A stretch of DNA of 64,000 bases from contig JBDHJR010000022.1 of assembly GCA_039586815.1 (NCBI GenBank), positions 19,025 through 83,024 on the forward strand, read 5' to 3'. Shown one piece after another: positions 52,465 to 60,503 of this stretch (positions are counted from its first letter, which is position 1; each line of letters opens with the position of its first letter). The position numbers were made by a program, and so were the translations under genes. Below the pieces are notes generated by a model that saw nothing but the letters and a program-made list of their open reading frames with translations, ran no database searches and was not told where the DNA came from. The DNA is from WVYX01 sp039586815. Its GTDB lineage: Bacteria; Gemmatimonadota; Gemmatimonadetes; Gemmatimonadales; GWC2-71-9.

Positions 52465-54777
52465 TCAGAACTCCAGGTTCACACCGATGGTAGGCAGCAC
52501 GCCGAGCGACTCGTTTGCCTCGGGGGCGCCGGTACGCGGGTCCCACTGGTAGGCCGATACGTTCTTTCGTCCGTAGACATTCTGGATATCCACGTATACC
52601 TCGAGCTGGAAGCCGCGGAAGCTCCAGCGACGGTCCACCCGCACGTCGAGCGCATGGAACAGCGGCAGGCGCTCGTCGTTGTAGCGCGTGAAGTCGAGCC
52701 GGCCAGCGTCCGCGCCCGATGAGACGAACGGCGTCGTGGGGAGCCCCGTGGCGATGCGGAACTTGCCGCTCACCTCCCAGGACCGGTTGATGCGCCATCC
52801 CACGAACAGGCTGCTGATCAGACGCCCGTCGTAGGCGCCTGCCCGCGTGGCGCCGTCGAGTGCTTTGAACTCCGAGCGGCTCAGCGACAGGCTGAACAGC
52901 CCGTATACCGGAATCCTGCTCAGCCGTTTCTGCAGGAACAACTCTGCACCAACTGCCGTGCCGGTCCCGTCGCTCGTGAGGGGCTCGAGTCCGAAGGGGA
53001 TGTCGGTGTTCACGTCCTCGAAGCCGGATGGGGCGAGCACCGCCTGCGGTCGGTACACCCGCGCCGCGTACCTTCCGTAGCGCTTGTAGTACGTCTCGAT
53101 TTGCAGCTTGAGGTCGGGCCGCAGCTCCTGCTCGAAGCCCAGCACGATCTGGTCGGACCGGATCGGGCCGAGGGTCTGCCGATTGTTGGGATCGCCGATT
53201 AGCCAGATGTATGACGGTCCCTGGTGGTAGCGGCCGACGCTCAGCAGCCACGCGGTGGACCGGCCGGTGGCGAGCCGCACCCCGAGCCGCGGGTCCAGGC
53301 GGAACTCCCCGTTCAGGTAGTCGTACCACGTACCGCGCACCCCGAAGCTCGCGCGCAGCGCAGCCGTGAGCTGGTATGCCGCCTCGACGTAGGTAGCGTT
53401 ACGCAGCGCTGAGAAGCTAGTGTCGACCGCGAGCGGCTGTGGTACGCCGTTCTGGTCGAGGCGCCGGTCACCGTCCAGCTCCACGTCGTACTTGAGCCGG
53501 CTGGCCCAGCGAACTGCATTGCCGATGGTGAGATCGAAACGCGGCGTCAGCTGTAGTGCCAGGTCGGCGCGCAGGGTGTTCTCGCCCTCGTCGGAGTTGC
53601 CGCGGAAGATCGGCTGCAGCAGGGAGTCGTTCTGCTCCGACTGGAACCGCACCCAGGTACGCCCCAGGGTCACTGCCAGGCGCCCCGCGTCGAAGAAGTG
53701 CCGCCAGGTCAAGCCGGCGAAGTACTGGTTCTGTGCCGGCGCCAGGATGCGCGCGTTGTCGTAGCGGTTGTCGGCGTCGTCGTTGAAGAAGGTCACCTGG
53801 TCTATGGCTGCGACCGCTACGAAAGACAGGGTGTTGTCGTCGTCCAGGCGGTGCCGTGTCTTGAGCTGGAAGTCCCAGTACGACGGCACGAATCCGAAGC
53901 CCGCCGCCTTGAACAGCAGGTCGAGGTAGCTGCGCCGAGCACTCAGCAGGAATGAGCCCCTTGGCCCGAGAGGACCCTCGGCAATGACCCCGAAGCCGGT
54001 GGCCGAGAGGTTGACTTCGCCCGACAGCCGGTCCTCATTGCCCTCGCGCAGCTTGATGTCGGTGAACGACGCCGTGCGGTCGCCGTAGCGGGCGCCGAAG
54101 CCACCCGACGAGAAGCTCGTTTCCTGTACGAAGTCTATGTTGATGAGCGACAGCGGCCCGCCGGTCGAACCCTGTGAGCCAAAGTGGTTGATGTTCGGCA
54201 CCTCGATCCCGTCGACCACGAAGAGGTTCTCGTAGGGCGCGCCGCCTCGGACCGCGAGATCGTTCCGTCCCGCCTGGGTTACCGCCACGCCCGGTAGCAG
54301 CGCGACCGCGCGGACCACGTCCTCCTGGGTGCCAGGCGTGCGCCGCGTGTCCTCTGCGCTGAGTGTCTGCGTACTGGTCACAGCGGCATCGGGGATGCGG
54401 AAGAACGACGGAACGACCTCGATGGCCTCGAGCCGGATTGCCTGGGGCGTGAGCGTTACGTCTACGGTGTACGGCTTACCGCTTCCCACCACCACGTCGG
54501 ACAGCACGAAGGAGCGGTAACCGACGGCCCGCACGACGAGCGCGTACACGTCGGGCGGTACGTCCTGCAGTCGGAACCGGCCCTGTGCGCCGGTGGACGC
54601 CCGCAGATCGGTGCCCTCGAGGGCTACCGTGGCGCCGGCCACGCCCCTTTGGGTCACGGCGTCGAATACGTGGCCGGCTACGCTGCCGCGCGGTGCGGCC
54701 GGCTCTTGGGCGAGCAGGCCTGGACCAATGGTCGCGGCGAGGCACAGCGCGAGAAGCAGTGAGAGAGGCCGTGGCAT
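52465..54777 (-). CDS. TonB-dependent outer-membrane receptor
   Basis: 770 residues. Signal peptide to about residue 23 (LLAQ), then a carboxypeptidase-regulatory-like domain (GSVAGHVFDAVTQRGVAGATVALEG, about 30-105), a plug domain (about 130-235, DVVRAVALLPGVAVTQAGRNDLAVRGG) and a 22-strand-type beta-barrel ending in VNLEF with terminal Phe. It imports an unknown ligand using TonB energy; no TonB, ExbB or ExbD gene is in the window. ATG 54777 lacks an obvious Shine-Dalgarno. The frame upstream to 55569 is not part of it. Divergent from the DUF4136 lipoprotein. Confidence 0.92.
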   Translation of the reverse strand: MPRPLSLLLALCLAATIGPGLLAQEPAAPRGSVAGHVFDAVTQRGVAGATVALEGTDLRASTGAQGRFRLQDVPPDVYALVVRAVGYRSFVLSDVVVGSGKPYTVDVTLTPQAIRLEAIEVVPSFFRIPDAAVTSTQTLSAEDTRRTPGTQEDVVRAVALLPGVAVTQAGRNDLAVRGGAPYENLFVVDGIEVPNINHFGSQGSTGGPLSLINIDFVQETSFSSGGFGARYGDRTASFTDIKLREGNEDRLSGEVNLSATGFGVIAEGPLGPRGSFLLSARRSYLDLLFKAAGFGFVPSYWDFQLKTRHRLDDDNTLSFVAVAAIDQVTFFNDDADNRYDNARILAPAQNQYFAGLTWRHFFDAGRLAVTLGRTWVRFQSEQNDSLLQPIFRGNSDEGENTLRADLALQLTPRFDLTIGNAVRWASRLKYDVELDGDRRLDQNGVPQPLAVDTSFSALRNATYVEAAYQLTAALRASFGVRGTWYDYLNGEFRLDPRLGVRLATGRSTAWLLSVGRYHQGPSYIWLIGDPNNRQTLGPIRSDQIVLGFEQELRPDLKLQIETYYKRYGRYAARVYRPQAVLAPSGFEDVNTDIPFGLEPLTSDGTGTAVGAELFLQKRLSRIPVYGLFSLSLSRSEFKALDGATRAGAYDGRLISSLFVGWRINRSWEVSGKFRIATGLPTTPFVSSGADAGRLDFTRYNDERLPLFHALDVRVDRRWSFRGFQLEVYVDIQNVYGRKNVSAYQWDPRTGAPEANESLGVLPTIGVNLEF

Positions 54778-54855
54778 GGTACTGGCGAAGCAAGCTACAC
54801 GATGCCCTGGCAAGAGGGTAGCGATGCCGGTGACACAGCGACGGTGTGGCAACGG

Positions 54856-54884
54856 TTGCGCCAGTGCTTCGCTGCGGATAGGCT
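54856..54884 (+). promoter_or_regulatory. Candidate sigma-70-like promoter for DUF4136 gene
   Basis: TTGCGC (54856-54861) and TAGGCT (54879-54884) are separated by 17 bases, about 95 bases before ATG 54979. The match to consensus is only partial. Confidence 0.25.
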
Positions 54885-54978
54885 TCACCATTCGGCCTGT
54901 GCAGACAAGTGGTCGCTGGTCGTTGCGCTGTAGCGGGGGCGCGTGGCGATCCCCAACAGTGAATCCAGGAGGAGAACG

Positions 54979-55545
54979 ATGCGTGCACGAACGTTGGGAT
55001 TGGTGGCGGCGCTGGCCACGTTTGCCTGTGGCTCCGGCATCCAGGTGACCACCGATTGGGATCCGGCGGTGAATTTCTCGGGCATAGAGACGTTCGCCGT
55101 GCTGGACGAGGCCCAGGGCGGCGCCGGGCTGAGTTCGTTCACCCTGCAGCGCATCAAGTCCGCCATTGGGACCGCAATGACGGCCAAGGGTTTCCGACAG
55201 GTAGACGACCCCGACAGGGCAGACATCGTGGTCGGGTTCCAGGCCGCGATGGACCAACAATCGTCCTTCCAGACCGTCAGCACGGGTTGGGGTGGCGGCT
55301 ACGGCTGGCGCGGTGGAGGCTGGGGCGGTGCCGGCATGGGAATGTCCACCAGCACTACCACCGAGCAGGTGTACGACGTCGGCACCCTGATCATCGCAAT
55401 CGCGAACGCAGCAGATGGAAACATGATCTTCCACAGCTCGGGTTCCAAGACGCTGCCGAGTGGGAACATCACTCCCGAACAAGCCCAGGAGAACATGGAC
55501 AACGCCGTGGCGAGGATCCTGCGCGACTTCCCGCCGGGCAACTGA
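54979..55545 (+). CDS. DUF4136 lipoprotein
   Basis: 188 residues from ATG 54979 with AGGAGGAG upstream. The signal peptide ends ALATFAC (probable lipid Cys near 17). A DUF4136 domain follows: VTTDWDPAVNFSGIETFAVLDE, LQRIKSAIGTAMTAKGFRQVDDPDRADIVVGF, and a C-terminal amphipathic EQAQENMDNAVARILRDFPP. A Gly/Trp/Tyr-rich loop (about 100-125) interrupts the domain. Function unknown; members are small envelope proteins. The upstream Met at 54943 is less likely. Confidence 0.88.
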   Translation: MRARTLGLVAALATFACGSGIQVTTDWDPAVNFSGIETFAVLDEAQGGAGLSSFTLQRIKSAIGTAMTAKGFRQVDDPDRADIVVGFQAAMDQQSSFQTVSTGWGGGYGWRGGGWGGAGMGMSTSTTTEQVYDVGTLIIAIANAADGNMIFHSSGSKTLPSGNITPEQAQENMDNAVARILRDFPPGN

Positions 55546-55583
55546 GCTGAGCGCGTAGCGCCGTCCCACGGCACATTGTGAAG

Positions 55584-55620
55584 CGCCCGCGGTCGAGTCG
55601 GCCGCGGGCGTATTCTCTTG
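55584..55620 (+). terminator. Terminator after DUF4136 gene
   Basis: CGCCCGCGG pairs with CCGCGGGCG around a TCGAGTCGG loop and is followed by TATTCTCTT, 38 bases after the stop. It also lies beyond the convergent DUF6868 gene. Confidence 0.85.
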
Positions 55621-55661
55621 ATCCGTGAACCGCTATCGGCGGTTCGCGCCTGAGTGGCGCC

Positions 55662-55904
55662 CTAGCCCACGATGTAGAGTACCACCAGGGGCACCAGGTT
55701 GAAGAAGATGATTCCTATCTTGAACACCCCCATCCCACCGTAGTGCGCGGCGTCGAACTGCTCCGGGGAGAGTCGGAACCACTTGCCGTGGATGCGCTGC
55801 ATCCAATCCCGTGCCAGCGCGTACCAGACAAACCACACCATCAGTAGCACCATGTTGATGATCGTGCACCACAGCAGGAATTCGCGCGCGGACTCGATGC
55901 TCAT
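55662..55904 (-). CDS. DUF6868 small membrane protein
   Basis: 80 residues from ATG 55904 with a GGAAAG ribosome-binding site. An MSIESAREFLLWCTIINMVLLMVWF helix, a cytosolic loop RDWMQRIHGKWFRLSPEQFDAAHYGGM and a second helix GIIFFNLVPLVVLYIVG. This matches the DUF6868 family of short two-helix membrane proteins of unknown function. The longer frame to 56048 has no conserved character. Divergent from the phosphoesterase gene. Confidence 0.8.
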   Translation of the reverse strand: MSIESAREFLLWCTIINMVLLMVWFVWYALARDWMQRIHGKWFRLSPEQFDAAHYGGMGVFKIGIIFFNLVPLVVLYIVG

Positions 55905-56060
55905 GCTTTCCTCTCCTGTGTCGGCCCATCGCAATGTGGGGGAAGGACTAGAGCCCCGCCAGTCTGATGACGCTCTTCGTACCCTGGCGAGCATGCCTCC
56001 GAAGGGCATATTGTAGCAATCCCTCCCGCCGATTTGCGCTACCTCCACATGGGTGCTGCG

Positions 56061-57116
56061 ATGAACACGAGAGCCATGAGATCATCTGCGGATTGCGCGC
56101 TCTGTGCGTTGGTCGGGCTGATGCTGGTGGCGGGATGTGGGCAATACGACGCCCGGCAACAGTCCGGCTTCTCTTTCGATCGGTCGGCGTTTCCGGGAGC
56201 TACGCCCTGGACATCCGAGAACTTCAAGAACGATCCGGACGACTTCCAGTTCGCCGTGATTGGTGACCGCACCGGAGGCGCGGACGCGAAGGGGGTCTTC
56301 GTCCGGGCCATGGATCAACTGAACCTGCTGCAACCGGAGTTCGTGGTCAATGTAGGGGACGTGATCGAGGGCTATACGGAAGACCGCGCGAAGCTCGATG
56401 CAATGTGGGACGAGGCCGAGCCCATGATCGCGAAGCTCGAGATGCCGTTCTTCTATACCGTCGGGAATCACGACCTCAACAACGACGTCATGAAGGAGGT
56501 GTGGCTCGAGCGGCACGGCGCCACCTACTATCACTTCGTCTACAAGAATGTCCTGTTCCTGGTTCTCAGTAGCGAGGATCCACCGAACCCACCTCCCGAG
56601 GGCATTGGGACCGACATAGAGCTGTACAACAGGCTGCAGGTGGAGGATCCGGAGCGAGCGAGGGCCATGCTGGAGGAGTTCATGGCGAACCTCGAGGACT
56701 TCCGCGTTCCCGCCAACTTCAGTGACGAGCAGGTCGCGTGGGTGGGGGAGACGCTGGCGGATAATCCCGGCGTGCGCTGGACGTTCCTCTTCCTGCACCA
56801 GCCAGCCTGGGAGATGCCGTCAGAGGGGTTCCTGGCGATCGAGCAGCTGCTGCAGGATCGTGACTACACGTTCATCGGTGGGCACCTGCATTACTACGAT
56901 CTCAAGCAGCGCCACGGCCGCGACTACATCACCATGGGTCCTGCGGGCGCCTCGTTCCACCACGAGGGGCCGGGGAACGTGGATCACTTGCTGTGGGTGA
57001 CCATGGGCGATGACGGTCCCGAGATCGCCAAGATCACTCTGGAAGGCATCTACGATCGCGCGGGGAGAGATCTCCAGCTGAGGGAGATGTATCAGCGCAG
57101 TGGAGTAGCGCCGTAG
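56061..57116 (+). CDS. Metallophosphoesterase lipoprotein
   Basis: 351 residues. The lipoprotein signal ends LMLVAGC. A calcineurin-like phosphoesterase domain follows with metal motifs in order: AVIGDRTGG (first Asp; the usual His is replaced by Arg), NVGDVIEG, VGNHD, FLHQPAW and GGHLHYYD. This signature recurs in secreted purple-phosphatase-like proteins. The substrate is unknown. ATG 56061 is chosen as the codon leading directly into the signal; ATG 56049 and TTG 56034 are alternatives. Confidence 0.88.
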   Translation: MNTRAMRSSADCALCALVGLMLVAGCGQYDARQQSGFSFDRSAFPGATPWTSENFKNDPDDFQFAVIGDRTGGADAKGVFVRAMDQLNLLQPEFVVNVGDVIEGYTEDRAKLDAMWDEAEPMIAKLEMPFFYTVGNHDLNNDVMKEVWLERHGATYYHFVYKNVLFLVLSSEDPPNPPPEGIGTDIELYNRLQVEDPERARAMLEEFMANLEDFRVPANFSDEQVAWVGETLADNPGVRWTFLFLHQPAWEMPSEGFLAIEQLLQDRDYTFIGGHLHYYDLKQRHGRDYITMGPAGASFHHEGPGNVDHLLWVTMGDDGPEIAKITLEGIYDRAGRDLQLREMYQRSGVAP

Positions 57117-57141
57117 ATTCGCCCGCGGTGGCGCAAGGGAA

Positions 57142-58263
57142 GTGAGAGCCCTTAGGGCAGTCGCCGGCGTGGCCGCGCTGATCGTGTCCACCAACGCGGT
57201 CGCGCAGAGCGAATGCCCCGACAGCGGCGCGCTCGAGGGCGGGGTTTACCTCGATGCGGCCTACCTGTACAGCCCCAACGAGCCCGACAACAACGATTGG
57301 CGGACCAAGGGCACATCGGCCTCCATCGGGGTGGTGCGCGTGAACAACGCCACGGCGTTCCTCCAGAAACAGGCGTGCCGGGACTCACGCTGGGGCGTTC
57401 AGGTCGGCCTGCAGGCCGGTGAGGACATCGAGTCGCTGGTTCCCTCCGACTCGGTCAGCGCCGCCGAGACCTTGAAGCACCTCTACTACACCAACCTGTC
57501 GTACCTGGCGCCGCTGGGAAACGGCCTGCTCCTCACGGGCGGATTCATTCCCGGCAATATCGGATACGAGAGCTTCACAGCGATCGACAACCCGACCTAC
57601 ACACGCGTGTACGCGGTGGATTGGGTGCCGTACTTCCATCTGGGTGTGAACGCCACCTATCCGTGGAGTGATCGGGTGGCCACGTCGCTGCTGGTGGTGA
57701 ACGGGTGGGACTACCTGGCGTTCCCCAACGGTCTCCCAAGTTACGGCTTCCAACTCGCATGGAACGCTGTCAACGACCTGGCGCTGAAGCTGAATCTCTA
57801 TTACGGCCCCGAGCAAGAGGAGACGTCGCTGGATCTGTGGCGATTCGTCAGCGAGGTGAACGGAGACTGGCAAATCGGGGACTTCCTCGTCGCGGGCAGC
57901 ATAGGGATCGGCACCGAGAAGCAGGCGGACGTCGCGAACAACCCGCGTCACGAGTGGGCGTGGGCCGCGGCCTGGCTGCAGTGGCAGGCGCTCGATTGGG
58001 TCCGCGCGGCGGTGCGACCGGAGGTCTTCCTCGATGAGGACGGTTTGGCAGCCGGCACCCGCCAGACCATAGGCGCCATCACCGCGTCACTGGACGTGCG
58101 CCTGCCGATCCCCAGGAGCGAGGCTTTCGCGCGGCTCGAGTACCGCTACGACCGTTCGACGGGTCCGGAGGGCGGGTTCTACGAGGGAGCCGCCAACGAC
58201 CTGGTGGCGAACCAGCACCTCATCATGATAGCGGTGAATTGGCGGCTCACTGCGAGGCGCTGA
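57142..58263 (+). CDS. Outer-membrane beta-barrel (porin-like) protein
   Basis: 373 residues from GTG 57142. Signal peptide (VSTNAVA|QS), then alternating aromatic beta strands: EGGVYLDAAYLYSPNEPDNNDW, LYYTNLSYLAPLGNGLLLTGGFIP, PYFHLGVNATYPWSDRVATSLLVVNGWDY and a final strand LIMIAVNWRLTARR. The pattern fits OmpL/BBP2-like or putative porin barrels. The last residue is Arg rather than Phe. The gene is 25 bases after the phosphoesterase and probably co-transcribed with it. Confidence 0.82.
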   Translation: MRALRAVAGVAALIVSTNAVAQSECPDSGALEGGVYLDAAYLYSPNEPDNNDWRTKGTSASIGVVRVNNATAFLQKQACRDSRWGVQVGLQAGEDIESLVPSDSVSAAETLKHLYYTNLSYLAPLGNGLLLTGGFIPGNIGYESFTAIDNPTYTRVYAVDWVPYFHLGVNATYPWSDRVATSLLVVNGWDYLAFPNGLPSYGFQLAWNAVNDLALKLNLYYGPEQEETSLDLWRFVSEVNGDWQIGDFLVAGSIGIGTEKQADVANNPRHEWAWAAAWLQWQALDWVRAAVRPEVFLDEDGLAAGTRQTIGAITASLDVRLPIPRSEAFARLEYRYDRSTGPEGGFYEGAANDLVANQHLIMIAVNWRLTARR

Positions 58264-58310
58264 AACAGAAGGGGGTCGTTCACCGTTGTAGGGTTGGGTG
58301 AGCGACTCCC

Positions 58311-59309
58311 ATGAACCGACTCCCTGTGCTGGTCATGACCCTGCTGGGCGCGGCCGTAGCGCTCGCCGCTGCCGTCGCTGCCTGGCCCTCCTCACCGTAT
58401 GACTCCGTCTCGAGAATCCTCCTCGCTGATGCCGTGTTCGTCTCGCTCGCGACCGCGGGCGCCGTCTCTGCCGCACGCGCGGGACGACTGAAGCCGCCGA
58501 GCTGGATCCTGTGGGTCGCCTGCGGTGCGCTATTGGGCGCCTCAGCGGCGGGACCCGTGAAGCTCGCTCTCTGGCTCGTGCCGGTGGCGCTGGCATTCGC
58601 GGCGGCCGGGATGATCGCCGGCATCCAGGGGCTCGCAGCGGCGCTGCGGCGACTAGGGCTCGTCTTCGCGGCCCTCATCATCAACTTCACCCTCCTGTGG
58701 TCCGTGACGATGAACGGCGAGTCGCGCTTCGCAGCGTCGGAGTATCAGGCCAAGCACTTCCGCGTCAATTCGTTTCTCACCGACGTGCCGCTGCACGATG
58801 TCTGGGTGTTTCACCTCGAGGGTGGCGCCGGGCGCCTCACGCTCTCCGATGCCATGGAGATCCTATCCGGCGCTTCACCCCTGGAGGCGAACACCGCCGT
58901 TGCCGCACTGGCCGCGGTCCGCATGCTCGCGGGCGGCCTTCTGGGAATCGACGACGAGAAGCACTTCGACCAGTCGAAGTCGTACGTAGCGCGGCTCACG
59001 GAAGAGGACCGCGCTCGCACGCTGGAGGAGCCTGGAGGTCGGAGCGAGCTGTTCCGGACCGTCTACGCGTTCGAGGACGAGCGGTTGGCCGAGATGATGA
59101 ACCGCACCGCCCACGCCTTCTTCTGCATGGCGCTCGAGCCGGCCTCCGACGGCTACACGATGTACTGGGCGATCTACGTCAGACAGACCAGCGGGCTCAC
59201 TCCCCTCTACATGGCACTCATCGATCCGTTCCGCAGGCACATCGTCTACCCCGCAATTGTGCGCGGAGTGGAGCGCACCTGGGCTGCACGGTGGAACGAC
59301 GGCCGTTAG
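58311..59309 (+). CDS. Membrane protein with C-terminal DUF2867-like domain
   Basis: 332 residues. Four predicted transmembrane helices occupy residues 5-128 (for example FAALIINFTLLWSVTM). A soluble domain (about 150-332) with DVWVFHLEGG, NRTAHAFFCMAL, YWAIYVRQTSGLTPLYMALIDPFRRHIVYPAI matches DUF2867-type domains, which are otherwise usually soluble. Function unknown. It is followed closely by two small beta-barrel genes. Confidence 0.82.
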   Translation: MNRLPVLVMTLLGAAVALAAAVAAWPSSPYDSVSRILLADAVFVSLATAGAVSAARAGRLKPPSWILWVACGALLGASAAGPVKLALWLVPVALAFAAAGMIAGIQGLAAALRRLGLVFAALIINFTLLWSVTMNGESRFAASEYQAKHFRVNSFLTDVPLHDVWVFHLEGGAGRLTLSDAMEILSGASPLEANTAVAALAAVRMLAGGLLGIDDEKHFDQSKSYVARLTEEDRARTLEEPGGRSELFRTVYAFEDERLAEMMNRTAHAFFCMALEPASDGYTMYWAIYVRQTSGLTPLYMALIDPFRRHIVYPAIVRGVERTWAARWNDGR

Positions 59310-59351
59310 CTTGCTGTTGACGTAGCGATGACTCGAATGGAGCTACCACAC

Positions 59352-59864
59352 ATGCAAAGAGCCGGCGCGGCGTGCCTCGCGTTCGCACTCCTGACCGCGG
59401 TGCCGGCTGCCGGCCAGGAAGCGCGCGGCGCCGCACATGACGACGATCACTTCCACGCCAACCATGTGGCCGTGGTGGTGGGCGGGATGACGCCGCTCTC
59501 CGAGACCAGCCAGACTTCATTCGCGCTGGGCGCCGATTACGAAAGACGCCTGACGCCGCTGTGGGGTGTGGGCGTCGGAGCCGATTTCACTTTTGGGGAC
59601 CACCAGCGGACGGCGCTGTTCGCCGCTGCCGTGGGCTTTCGCCCCACGCCCGCGCTGCGGCTCAGTACCGGTCCCGGCTTCGAGCTGGTGGAGCAGGACC
59701 AGAGCTCGGGCACCAAGTACAAGGCCTACTTCATCTACGGGTTCGCTGCGTTCTACGAGTTCCACCTCGGGCCGCTCGCCATCGGGCCCAACGTCATCCT
59801 CGACTTCGTGGGCGAGACCAAGACCAACCTTACGTACGGCGTCGCGGTGGGAACGGGCTTCTAG
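59352..59864 (+). CDS. Small outer-membrane beta-barrel, His-rich N-terminus (copy A)
   Basis: 170 residues from ATG 59352 (GGAG upstream; ATG 59328 is an alternative). Signal peptide to AAG|Q, then a His/Asp-rich mature N-terminus (AHDDDHFHANHVAVVVGG) and about eight beta strands ending in GVAVGTGF with C-terminal Phe, the usual Bam recognition residue. The His/Asp cluster could bind metal (inference). It is similar in plan to the next gene. Confidence 0.8.
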   Translation: MQRAGAACLAFALLTAVPAAGQEARGAAHDDDHFHANHVAVVVGGMTPLSETSQTSFALGADYERRLTPLWGVGVGADFTFGDHQRTALFAAAVGFRPTPALRLSTGPGFELVEQDQSSGTKYKAYFIYGFAAFYEFHLGPLAIGPNVILDFVGETKTNLTYGVAVGTGF

Positions 59865-59960
59865 CGTTCGGGCCTCGCTTGCGGTCGCTCCACGGTTGCG
59901 TGCCGCGGCTGCGGCTGCCAAGTTATGCGCCCCGGATCACCCAATGAATGGATAGTATTC

Positions 59961-60482
59961 ATGCGAGTCAGAAGCATCCTCGCGACGCTTGCGTCCTCCG
60001 CGCTCCTGCTGCTGCTGCCCTGCGCACCCGCGGGTGCGCAGACACCCCACCCGGAAGAGGAACCCCACGCGCAGCAGGAACTCCATCGGAATCATTTCGG
60101 GGGCCTCCTGGGCGGTTCGGTTCGATCCGGCGTCGACGAGGTGGCGGTGACCCTCGGCCTCGAGTATGCGCGCGTCTTCTCTCGCCATTGGGCGGCGGTG
60201 GGCTACGTCGAATTGGTCAGCAGCAGTCTCGCACGCGACGTCATCGTAGCCGTGGGCGGTGTCTACTATCCAGTGCGAGGAGTTGGTGTCGTGCTCGCCG
60301 TCGGTGCCGAAGTGGCGGACGAGGAAGGCCACGAGTCCGAGTTGGCGCTCCTGGTTCGTCTCGGGGCTGCGTACGGGTTTCGCCTGAGCGAGAACGCCTC
60401 GATTGGGCCGAGTGTCTTCGTCGATCGGGTCCCTGGAACCACAACGTTCGTCTTCGGCCTGGCAATGGTGGCGGGCTTCTAG
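59961..60482 (+). CDS. Small outer-membrane beta-barrel, His-rich N-terminus (copy B)
   Basis: 173 residues. Signal peptide ending AGAQ, then a His/Glu-rich N-terminus (HPEEEPHAQQELHRNHFGGLLGG) and beta strands ending FGLAMVAGF. Same architecture as the preceding gene: a charged His-rich leader, xNHxxxxxGG, then an eight-strand-type barrel with terminal Phe. Probably a divergent tandem duplicate. ATG 59961 follows ATAGT without a strong Shine-Dalgarno. It lies 22 bases before the antiporter leader frame. Confidence 0.8.
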   Translation: MRVRSILATLASSALLLLLPCAPAGAQTPHPEEEPHAQQELHRNHFGGLLGGSVRSGVDEVAVTLGLEYARVFSRHWAAVGYVELVSSSLARDVIVAVGGVYYPVRGVGVVLAVGAEVADEEGHESELALLVRLGAAYGFRLSENASIGPSVFVDRVPGTTTFVFGLAMVAGF

Positions 60483-60503
60483 GGGCGGCGCAGGGGAGCG
60501 CAC

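Noticed and set aside
54778..54978. Possible riboswitch upstream of the TonB receptor
   Set aside because: I looked for cobalamin-type conserved boxes and found none convincing on the minus strand.
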